Shown here: positions 54,985 to 62,520 of the stretch, piece after piece
Position numbering within the stretch: position 1 is the stretch's first letter
Layout: every line of letters begins with the position of its first letter
From: Rhizobium rhizoryzae
GTDB lineage: Bacteria; Pseudomonadota; Alphaproteobacteria; Rhizobiales; Rhizobiaceae
Reading direction: 5' to 3'
Length of the DNA: 64,000 nt
Assembly (NCBI RefSeq): GCF_011046895.1
Contig: NZ_CP049250.1
Location: forward strand, 186,001 to 250,000
Notes under the pieces: generated by a model
Told to the model about the DNA's origin: nothing
What the model saw: only the letters and a program-made list of their open reading frames with translations
Database searches by the model: none
Made by a program: the position numbers and the translations under genes

Positions 54985-55557
54985 TTAAAGGACTTCGTCC
55001 AGATTATCTTCCAAATACAGAAGATAACTCTGAGTTGCCCAAAGAATGTGGCTTCCACCATCTCCGTCGCGTAATCCGCACCGGGCCTTATCTAGTTGGA
55101 TCAGGCCGTCTGAATCATGAAGCTCCATGCGTCGTGCACTAATGGATTTAACGACCGTCCAGTGCTCATATTTACCGCTCATACCAAGGATAACCGTCCT
55201 GCCCTGCGCTGTATCCACGTGATCGCCAAGGACATCCCAAAACTCGTCAATGTCGCGCGGTATCTGCTTCATGGCGGTCTGTCGCCGGACCACCTTTCGC
55301 GTCTTGGAACGACGCAAGCGGCTTGCAACGTCAATCAGCTTGCCCAAATTACGGAAACTAATTCCACTCTGGACGATCGTACCGATACCGCGTCCGTCAT
55401 CGAGAAGGTCAACGAGATATACAAACAGATGCCTACGATCTTCCTCGCTCATCCGCCGTGTCTCTATAAGTCCAATCCCGTTGATGATGGAATACACGCC
55501 GCAAAGACCGTCAAGCTTACCCTGCGAGACAGCTTGTCTGCCAGTTTTCTGGTTCAT
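54985..55557 (-). CDS. Papain-like cysteine protease candidate in the hsd operon
   Basis: A 190-residue protein started at the ATG at 55555-55557 (MNQKTGRQAVSQGKLDG), with AAGGGG upstream, four bases after the hsdS stop. The motif DGLCGVYSIINGI (Cys19), KYEHWTVV (His132) and LHDSDGL (Asp148 or Asp150) has the order and spacing of a papain-like Cys-His-Asp triad, similar to C39-type folds. No signal peptide is seen, so it would act in the cytoplasm. The reading of the triad is mine by pattern and is not from a named family. Confidence 0.7.
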   Translation of the reverse strand: MNQKTGRQAVSQGKLDGLCGVYSIINGIGLIETRRMSEEDRRHLFVYLVDLLDDGRGIGTIVQSGISFRNLGKLIDVASRLRRSKTRKVVRRQTAMKQIPRDIDEFWDVLGDHVDTAQGRTVILGMSGKYEHWTVVKSISARRMELHDSDGLIQLDKARCGLRDGDGGSHILWATQSYLLYLEDNLDEVL

Positions 55558-55561
55558 GCCC

Positions 55562-56938
55562 TTACCCCCTTTTACGTTTCCCCTTCGGTGCCGCCTCGCG
55601 CTCGGCGCGGATGCGGGCGAGCAGGTGTTCGGCGGGTTCATCATTTTCGTCCTGGGGGACCAGTTCGCCGCGGAAGGCTTTGGCCAGGATCGCCTCGTCC
55701 AGCCGGCCCACCAGTTCCAGCGCGCGCTTTGCCTCTTTCGCCAGCCGGTCGATCTTGGCGAAGGCGGATTCGATGCGGCGGACGATTTCTATTGCCTCCT
55801 CAAAGGGCGGAACCGGCACGGTCATCGCGGAGAGCTTCGACTTGCTAATCGATGCGAGGTTCGTCGTCTGCTTCCCCTCGTCGAAAAAGTGCTTTTGCCC
55901 GAATTCGTTGGCGTAATAGGACAGGAAGCGCGGAGGAACCGTGCCAGACGCCAACCTCACGCGAAACACATGGTTCTGGTGGATGCAGTCAGGAATTTGG
56001 CCGTCCCAAACCCAGCCCCGCCCGAGCTTGTCACGATCACCGCCTTCATTCATGAGAACGTCGCCCTCACAGAGGAATAGAGCGTCGGCCTCTTTGGAGG
56101 TTACCTCGATCGTCTTGATTTCCCGGAGATTGAGCCAGCCCCGCTGCACATTCGCAACGCGCAAATATGGCAACTCCAACAACTTCTCGTCAGGCTTGCG
56201 CTTCTTTCCTAGCGTGATCCCAGACTTGATGTCGGCTATTTCGCCAAGCTGCATTTGTTTCCAATGCGCGGGATGGCCAGCACTTCTGTCGCCATCAGGG
56301 TGAGCAAACTGGGCCGCGGTCAACTCCCCGCTGAACGCCTTGCTGAGCACGGCCTGCTTGTAGCGGGAGACGAGGGTTTCGATGCGGGCGAGTTCGGTGC
56401 GGGCGCGGGTGGATTTCGCGTTCAGCGCATCCAGCTTGGCCACGATACGCTTTTGCTCGGCCAAGGGTGGGAGGGGCAGACGAATGCTGCCTACGTCCCC
56501 TTTCCTGATGGAAGGAACAGTGGTTGCGACTGAAAAGGGGGCGAAATCGAGCGTCGTTAGAAACCGATATAAGAACTTCGGCTCAACTAGCCCCTGGTGT
56601 GGCGTCACAGCCATGCAATTGTTGTCTAGCACTGCCTCGACATCCAGCAGGACGCGGCGATTGAGCTTTAGCGCTTCACCGATTTTTGCGAACGCGACCG
56701 AGCCTGCAGGGACAGTTCTCGCCTTCAGGGCAGTGAGATCAGAACGACTTACGTAGTTGCCAGCACCGCTAAGGATGCCTCCATTCCGTTGATATGCTTG
56801 GGAAATATCTCGAACTTTGGCAAACGGCAATTCACCTGTGACATTTCCTTGGAAACGGTCTGGAAAACCGAAACCTGATGATATTTCGCCGACCTCATCA
56901 ACAGAACTTTCAACCCATCCCCTCGGCAACTCGATCAT
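55562..56938 (-). CDS. hsdS: Type I restriction-modification specificity subunit
   Basis: A 458-residue DNA-recognition subunit. It has two target-recognition domains (about 1-145 and 210-375), each followed by a conserved coiled-coil spacer: LPPLAEQKRIVAKLDALNAK and VPPFEEAIEIVRRIESAFAK. The sequence recognised cannot be predicted. Its start overlaps the stop of hsdM by four bases (ATGA at 56935-56938). It brings the methylase and translocase to an asymmetric bipartite site. Confidence 0.95.
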   Translation of the reverse strand: MIELPRGWVESSVDEVGEISSGFGFPDRFQGNVTGELPFAKVRDISQAYQRNGGILSGAGNYVSRSDLTALKARTVPAGSVAFAKIGEALKLNRRVLLDVEAVLDNNCMAVTPHQGLVEPKFLYRFLTTLDFAPFSVATTVPSIRKGDVGSIRLPLPPLAEQKRIVAKLDALNAKSTRARTELARIETLVSRYKQAVLSKAFSGELTAAQFAHPDGDRSAGHPAHWKQMQLGEIADIKSGITLGKKRKPDEKLLELPYLRVANVQRGWLNLREIKTIEVTSKEADALFLCEGDVLMNEGGDRDKLGRGWVWDGQIPDCIHQNHVFRVRLASGTVPPRFLSYYANEFGQKHFFDEGKQTTNLASISKSKLSAMTVPVPPFEEAIEIVRRIESAFAKIDRLAKEAKRALELVGRLDEAILAKAFRGELVPQDENDEPAEHLLARIRAEREAAPKGKRKRG

Positions 56939-58470
56939 TCCGCCGCCTCCGGCAGCTCATCGCCCAGCTCCGCCATCAGTGCCTCGATCTCCAGCGTTGC
57001 TGCCTGCAGATGGCCGAGGATGGCGGCGGCGATGTCGTCGGGTTCGATGAGGCCTTCTTCCGCCTCTTCTTCTGCCTCGCGCAGCCAGGCGATATCGAGA
57101 TTGTCGCCACGAGCGGCGATGGCCTCGCGTTTAAACTCTCGCCAGCGGCCAGCTTCGCCTTCATCCGGGCCGCGCTCCTTGCCGTAGGGGCTTGTTCCAA
57201 AGGCCTGTTCAAACTCTTCGAAATGGGCTTCCGTCAGCGGCGTGGTCTTGCCGAATTTCGGCATCTGGGCGCGCAGGTCATAGATCCAGACGGATTTCGT
57301 GTTGGCGCTCTCGGTCTTGCCCCTCGTCAGGAAGATGACGTTGGTCTTCACCCCTTGCGCATAGAAGATGCCGGTCGGCAGGCGCAGGATGGTGTGCAAC
57401 TCGCACCAGTCCATCATCATCCGGCGCAGTTCGCGCCCACGCCCGTCTTCGAAGAGAACATTGTCAGGCACGACGATCGCCGCGCGACCACCGGGCTGCA
57501 GCGCGCGGATGCAGTGTTCGACAAAGGGAAGCTGGTAGGAGGAGACATTTGCCGTGACCGAGAGGTCATCGCGGGTCGGCGCGCCGCCTGCCGGGCCAAA
57601 GGGTGGGTTGGTGAGGATGAGATTGGCGCGGCCAAGGGTCTTGCCCTTGTCGGAGAGCGTATCGCCGAGATCGACATGGTCGCCATCGATATCGTGCAGA
57701 TAGAGGTTCATCAAAAGCAGACGCAGCGTGCCCGGCACGTTTTCCATGCCGTGGATGGCGCGGCGCTTCTGGAACTCCTGCTCCTTCTCGCCGAGTTCCA
57801 GATAGTCATCGGTGCGCGCCTTCATGTAGCGATCGGCGGCAATCAGGAAGCCGCCGGTACCGGCGGCGGGATCCTGAATGACTTCGCCGGGCTTTGGCTG
57901 CATGAGGCGGACCAGAAGCTCGATCAGCACGCGGGGGGTAAAATATTGGCCGGCACCGCGCTTGGTTTCTTCCGCGTTCTTCTGCAGCAGGCCTTCATAG
58001 AGATCGCCGAACTGGTCGCGCTCCTCGGAGAACCAGTCGAGCTCATCGATGGCGGTGACCAGTGTCGTCAGGTTCTGCGGCTCGCGCAGGAAGGTGGAGG
58101 CGTTGTCGAAGATTTTTTGCACCATGTCGGGCAGCGGACGGGCATCGGCATACCGCTTGCGCTCTTCCGGGCTCGCGCCTGCGATGGGGGGCAGCACGAG
58201 AGCGTCGTCCTGCCCGAGCTTCGTGCTGGCGGCGCCGAGGGTGACGAGAACCTTGCGGTAATGTTCGAGCTTCGCCAGTCCGTTCGCCGCGACCAGATCC
58301 GCCCAGCGCATGCCCTTGGGCAGGCTGCCCGTCTCGCGGTTGCGCTCGGCCATCATCTTCAGAAACAGCAGATAGGTCAGCTCGGTGACATATTGCTGAT
58401 AGGTGATGCCGTCCTTGCGCAGGACCGTGCAGAGGCGCCAGAGTTTCTGGACGATGGCATTGGCATTCAT
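56935..58470 (-). CDS. hsdM: Type I restriction-modification DNA methylase subunit
   Basis: A 511-residue N6-adenine methyltransferase subunit. The N-terminal helical domain (LWRLCTVLRKDGITYQQYV) is followed by the SAM-binding and catalytic region: QDPAAGTGGFLIAADRYM and LTNPPFGPAGG (NPPF, about residue 287). Together with HsdS it methylates host sites. It lies 79 bases downstream of hsdR and is coupled to hsdS. Confidence 0.97.
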   Translation of the reverse strand: MNANAIVQKLWRLCTVLRKDGITYQQYVTELTYLLFLKMMAERNRETGSLPKGMRWADLVAANGLAKLEHYRKVLVTLGAASTKLGQDDALVLPPIAGASPEERKRYADARPLPDMVQKIFDNASTFLREPQNLTTLVTAIDELDWFSEERDQFGDLYEGLLQKNAEETKRGAGQYFTPRVLIELLVRLMQPKPGEVIQDPAAGTGGFLIAADRYMKARTDDYLELGEKEQEFQKRRAIHGMENVPGTLRLLLMNLYLHDIDGDHVDLGDTLSDKGKTLGRANLILTNPPFGPAGGAPTRDDLSVTANVSSYQLPFVEHCIRALQPGGRAAIVVPDNVLFEDGRGRELRRMMMDWCELHTILRLPTGIFYAQGVKTNVIFLTRGKTESANTKSVWIYDLRAQMPKFGKTTPLTEAHFEEFEQAFGTSPYGKERGPDEGEAGRWREFKREAIAARGDNLDIAWLREAEEEAEEGLIEPDDIAAAILGHLQAATLEIEALMAELGDELPEAAE

Positions 58471-58549
58471 TGCGTGATTCTCATCTGATCCCGGATCGTG
58501 ATTGCGGTTGTAGTCATCAGCCGTCGATGGTCAACGACGGCCTTGAGGG

Positions 58550-61500
58550 TCACGCGGCGGGCGGCGCCCAGATCGCCTCGTTGAAGGCATGCAGCACCTC
58601 GTCGAGTTCGCCATCGAACTCCTGCGCGATGCGCTTGAAGCCGCCCTTGTCAGCAAAGGCGCCCTGGTCCAGCAAGGTCGGATCGGCCACGGGCTTGTCC
58701 TTCAAGGCGCGACCGATGCGGCGCAGCCACTCCTTCTGCTTTTGCGTCCAGGATCGGGAGGCCTCGATCTTGACGATCGCGTTGTCGACGCGGGTGGCAT
58801 AGGGGATGAGAGGATCGCCGAGCGCTGCCTGGCGGACGAAGCCGATGATATGGGCGGCGATGTCGGCATTGCGGGCGCGGCCATAAGCGGCACGCAGCAT
58901 GGCTTCGGAATAATTCTTCTCATCGAGCAGGCCCGCGAGTTCCGAAAGCTCCTTGCGGGTCAGATCACGCGGGCGCTGGGTGACAGCAATCAGCGCCGGA
59001 ACCTGGTTCATGTTTTCTCGCACGAAGCGTTCGAAGCCGGTGATGTAATCCTCCGGCGTCGTGTTCTTGCCAAAAATCTCCTCGATGCGCAGCAGCTCGT
59101 CCTCATGGGTGGAGATGACCACGCCATCATTCTTTTCTGTACGCAGCGGGCGGCGTTCCAGCAGTTCGACTGCGCGAGGATGAGCGGCCAGCCACTGCTG
59201 CAACTCGGCACCGGAACGGGTGGAGAGTTGCTGGAGCGCCATGTCGGGGGTTTCGCCTGTGTGGCGCTCAAAGCTCTCGCGGGTCTCGGCATCCATGCGC
59301 TTCACAAGGCTGCGCATGCGCACGACGACCTGGGCTGCGACCCAGCTCTTGTCCTCTTCTATCTCCGCATTCTGCAGATCCGTGACGAGCTGGCCGAGCG
59401 CGATATCCGGCTTCACGACAACCGGACGCATGTCGCTCATTTCTTGTAGTTCGGCATAGAGATCGACGGCGTCGAAGATGCGGAAATGCTCCTTGCCGAT
59501 ATCGGGGCAGAGCCGCGTGGCGCGGCCGATCATCTGGTCGTAGAGGATGCGGCTTTTGACCCTTCGGACGAAGACCAGATTGCAGATCGAGGGCACATCG
59601 ACGCCGGTGGTGAGCAGATCGACGGTGACGACATATTTCGGATAGGGGTCGTTCTTGAACTTCAGGATCAGGTCGTCTGCCTTGTCGACCGTGCCGGTGA
59701 TCTTCGCCACCATGCCATGCGGCACGTTTTCCTTGCCGTATTCCTCCTGCAGTTCCTCGACCAGAAGACGGACGATGTCATCGGCATGAGCATCGCGTGC
59801 GGCGAAAATCAGCGTCTTTCCGGCTTTGGATGGCGGGATTTCGGTCGCGATGGCGCGGCAGACGATGCGATTAAAGGATTCCGAATAGACGCGCCTGTTG
59901 AAGTCGGCGAGGTCGTAATCAAGCGAGACTTCGTCCGGCAGTTCGAAGAGATCGATCTGGCCCGTCTTGCGATCGATGATCTCGACCTCCTCTCCACCCT
60001 TGAAATGGATGCCGGCCTCCGACAGAGCGGTCGTGATGCGCTTCGGCGGCAGGTGATCGTTGAGATAACCTTCGACGACGGCCTGACGATAGCCATAGTG
60101 GAAGACGGGGTGGCCGAAGATCTCACGGGTGTGAAGCGCAGGCGTCGCCGTCAGCGCCACCTTCACGGCGTCGAAATAGTCGAGGATCTGGCGGTAAGCC
60201 GACTGGTAGTCGTCAATGTTGCGGAAGCCGATATCGCTCTCACGCAGCTCGGCATCCAGCGTGTAACCGCGGTGGGCTTCGTCCACGATGATGCAGTCGA
60301 AGGTACCGGGTGTGGGGCGCTTAGCAGGGTCTGGCTCGTTGAGGATGCGGGCAATCAGCGACTGGACTGTCGCGACCTGCACCTGGTCCTCGTCCTCCGG
60401 CAGTTTCTGCTCCAGCCCGGCAATCTTGTAGATCTGGGCGAAGTTAAGCATGCCCTCGATCTCAGTGGTCTCCAGCGCATCGCTTGTCTGCCGGCCCAGC
60501 GCCTTGCGGTCGACCAGGAAGAGTATGCGGCGGAAGCGCTTGTGTTTCAGAAGGCGGTACATCAGGGCGATCGCGGTGCGTGTCTTGCCGGTGCCGGTCG
60601 CCATGGAGATGAGGATGTCGCGCTGGCCGGCGACCACGGCATTCTCGATCGCGGCGATCGCCTCTTCCTGGTACGGGCGCATCCGACCCTTGCCGAAGCT
60701 TTCTTCGGCGAGTCCTTGCGCGGCGGTATCGACATCGGTGGTGAGTTTGTCGAGAAGATCCTTGGGCGAGAACCAGCTCGTCATCGGAACGGCTTGGTTG
60801 GTCTCGCGCCGGACATCACGGTACCAGATGCCGGATTTTGTCACCCACTGACGCACGAAGGGGCGGCCATTGGTGGCAAAGATGAAAGGCACGCGGAAGG
60901 GGTCATCCAGGCCATGTTTCCAAGGGCCGTACGGATGCACTGCTTCCGGGGAGAGCACTATGGTGCGAGAATAGCGTTCGGCTTGTTGCAGAGTAGACGG
61001 CACGTCGACGCTCTCGCGCTTGGCCTCGATGACGCAGACGCAGGTGAGGCCGACGAAAAGGGCATAATCCGCCCGGCCACCTTCGGCGGGCCATTCGGCA
61101 ATTGCGAGATTACGGCCCTCCTCCGGTCGAGCGCCCTTTTGATGGGTCAGACGGTCGCTGTCGGCTTCCCATCCGGCATCGACGAGTTGCACGTCGATCA
61201 GCCGGCGGGTCTGGCGCTCATCCAGTTCCAGGCGGCTCGCGGCCGCAAGACCTGCCTGCTTGAACTCCATCTGGATCTGTGCGGGCTGGGTTTCGGCCGC
61301 CTTCTGCAGTTCGGCCAGCTTGTGAGCGAGTGCGGCCTGATTGGCCTCCATCTGGACGGCGGTCTGCTCCCAGACGGCACTATCTGCTGAAGCCTGGCGA
61401 GCCAGTTCTTCCGCGGCTGCGCGGGCCTTTGCGAGCTCTTCGGCAGAGGCATGGGCAGCCGCTAGTTTCTCCTCGGCGTCCCTGACCTGAGCACGCAGGA

Positions 61501-61957
61501 CGGCGAGCTCGGCCTGCGTTGCCTGGTCGGTATCGGTTGAGGGTTTAGGCGGGACGAACGGACCCGGTTTGAAGTTCGGATCACGTCCAAAGGTACGGCG
61601 ATACCAGGTCGCCAAAGCACTACAGAACTTCAGCGCAGCCAACGCTTCAGCAGGAGATCCCGCCAGGCTGTGAGCGGCGCTGTTGCCGCGCGTCCGAATC
61701 GCGTGGAAAATATTGGCGACTTCACGCGGCAGCACTTGCTGGGCCGAAAGCCTGCGAAGCAGATCATTCGTCGTGTCGCGTGCGGCGGGATCGTAGGCGC
61801 CGGAAAGGGCGGCGATTTCCTTGACCATGTATTCGCCGAACTGGCGGCTCTTGATCAGTGAGGTATTGGCATCTTCGGAGAAAAACCGTTCCGCAAGCAC
61901 ACCTAAACGATAGAGTTCAGGGCTCATCTCTTCCAAATGACCGAAATTCGCCGACAA
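58550..61957 (-). CDS. hsdR: Type I restriction endonuclease subunit R
   Basis: A 1135-residue motor-nuclease. The N-terminus is a DUF4145-like domain (about 1-120) followed by a coiled coil (about 150-240). The nuclease region has CVCVIEAKRESVDVPS. The superfamily 2 translocase has SMATGTGKTRTAIAL (about 453) and IIVDEAHRG (about 561), with later motifs including IGRATRLCP. The C-terminal region is the EcoEI-like R domain. The start is a TTG at 61955-61957, and an ATG ten codons later is an alternative. It is the first gene of the hsd operon. Confidence 0.96.
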   Translation of the reverse strand: MSANFGHLEEMSPELYRLGVLAERFFSEDANTSLIKSRQFGEYMVKEIAALSGAYDPAARDTTNDLLRRLSAQQVLPREVANIFHAIRTRGNSAAHSLAGSPAEALAALKFCSALATWYRRTFGRDPNFKPGPFVPPKPSTDTDQATQAELAVLRAQVRDAEEKLAAAHASAEELAKARAAAEELARQASADSAVWEQTAVQMEANQAALAHKLAELQKAAETQPAQIQMEFKQAGLAAASRLELDERQTRRLIDVQLVDAGWEADSDRLTHQKGARPEEGRNLAIAEWPAEGGRADYALFVGLTCVCVIEAKRESVDVPSTLQQAERYSRTIVLSPEAVHPYGPWKHGLDDPFRVPFIFATNGRPFVRQWVTKSGIWYRDVRRETNQAVPMTSWFSPKDLLDKLTTDVDTAAQGLAEESFGKGRMRPYQEEAIAAIENAVVAGQRDILISMATGTGKTRTAIALMYRLLKHKRFRRILFLVDRKALGRQTSDALETTEIEGMLNFAQIYKIAGLEQKLPEDEDQVQVATVQSLIARILNEPDPAKRPTPGTFDCIIVDEAHRGYTLDAELRESDIGFRNIDDYQSAYRQILDYFDAVKVALTATPALHTREIFGHPVFHYGYRQAVVEGYLNDHLPPKRITTALSEAGIHFKGGEEVEIIDRKTGQIDLFELPDEVSLDYDLADFNRRVYSESFNRIVCRAIATEIPPSKAGKTLIFAARDAHADDIVRLLVEELQEEYGKENVPHGMVAKITGTVDKADDLILKFKNDPYPKYVVTVDLLTTGVDVPSICNLVFVRRVKSRILYDQMIGRATRLCPDIGKEHFRIFDAVDLYAELQEMSDMRPVVVKPDIALGQLVTDLQNAEIEEDKSWVAAQVVVRMRSLVKRMDAETRESFERHTGETPDMALQQLSTRSGAELQQWLAAHPRAVELLERRPLRTEKNDGVVISTHEDELLRIEEIFGKNTTPEDYITGFERFVRENMNQVPALIAVTQRPRDLTRKELSELAGLLDEKNYSEAMLRAAYGRARNADIAAHIIGFVRQAALGDPLIPYATRVDNAIVKIEASRSWTQKQKEWLRRIGRALKDKPVADPTLLDQGAFADKGGFKRIAQEFDGELDEVLHAFNEAIWAPPAA

Positions 61958-62520
61958 CGCCCCACCCAGATGCTTTGCAATGCTATTTAGCGGAACATGC
62001 CATAGGTTGCCGAAGCTGGCAAACTAGAGTTGTGGCGACCAGCCGATGAAGAAAGTCACCGATCTGCGGAAATTATTTCCGAGACATCAGGGCAATACCT
62101 TCCCAAAAGCGTCCCATCCAAAGAAGCTATTGGTGCAAAGTTCGTCGCCAGGAGCGTGTTGGGGATTAGCCTCGGTGGGAGAGACGCAGATGTCCGGCGG
62201 TCTCCGGTTAACGCCTGACATGGGGCCGAGAGCGGACTGTCCGTTGTTGGAGTATTCCGCATATAAAGCTGACATTACCGGCAGAGGCACACAATAGGAT
62301 CAGGCCCACTTACGCTATACCAAAAGCGGGAGGAGAAGTTTGCAGTTCCCACAGCGCAATAGTTGAGGGCAATTCTATCTTCGCCTTCTAAAAATGCACA
62401 AGAGAGTATCTCCTGTTTGCTTGGGCACGCGATGTGTTGCAACAATCAACTACTCGCGTAATAGTAGCGTTCGCCAATTGAAGGTGGGCCGAGAAGCCCC
62501 AATGGTGAGGAGGGGCGGGT
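61958..62520. other. Divergent intergenic region between hsdR and the RloC-like gene
   Basis: About 560 bases with no plausible gene. It contains the island palindrome at 62067 and presumably both promoters. No other structure was recognised. Confidence 0.6.
62067..62081. repeat. Island palindrome upstream of hsdR
   Basis: CGGAAAT-T-ATTTCCG, a perfect 15-base palindrome about 110 bases upstream of the hsdR start. It is the same core as at 42799 and 53479, but here it lies in a promoter region instead of between convergent genes. Confidence 0.85.

Noticed and set aside
59486..61390. Long open frame opposite hsdR
   Set aside because: Shadow of the hsdR gene, with no recognisable motifs.
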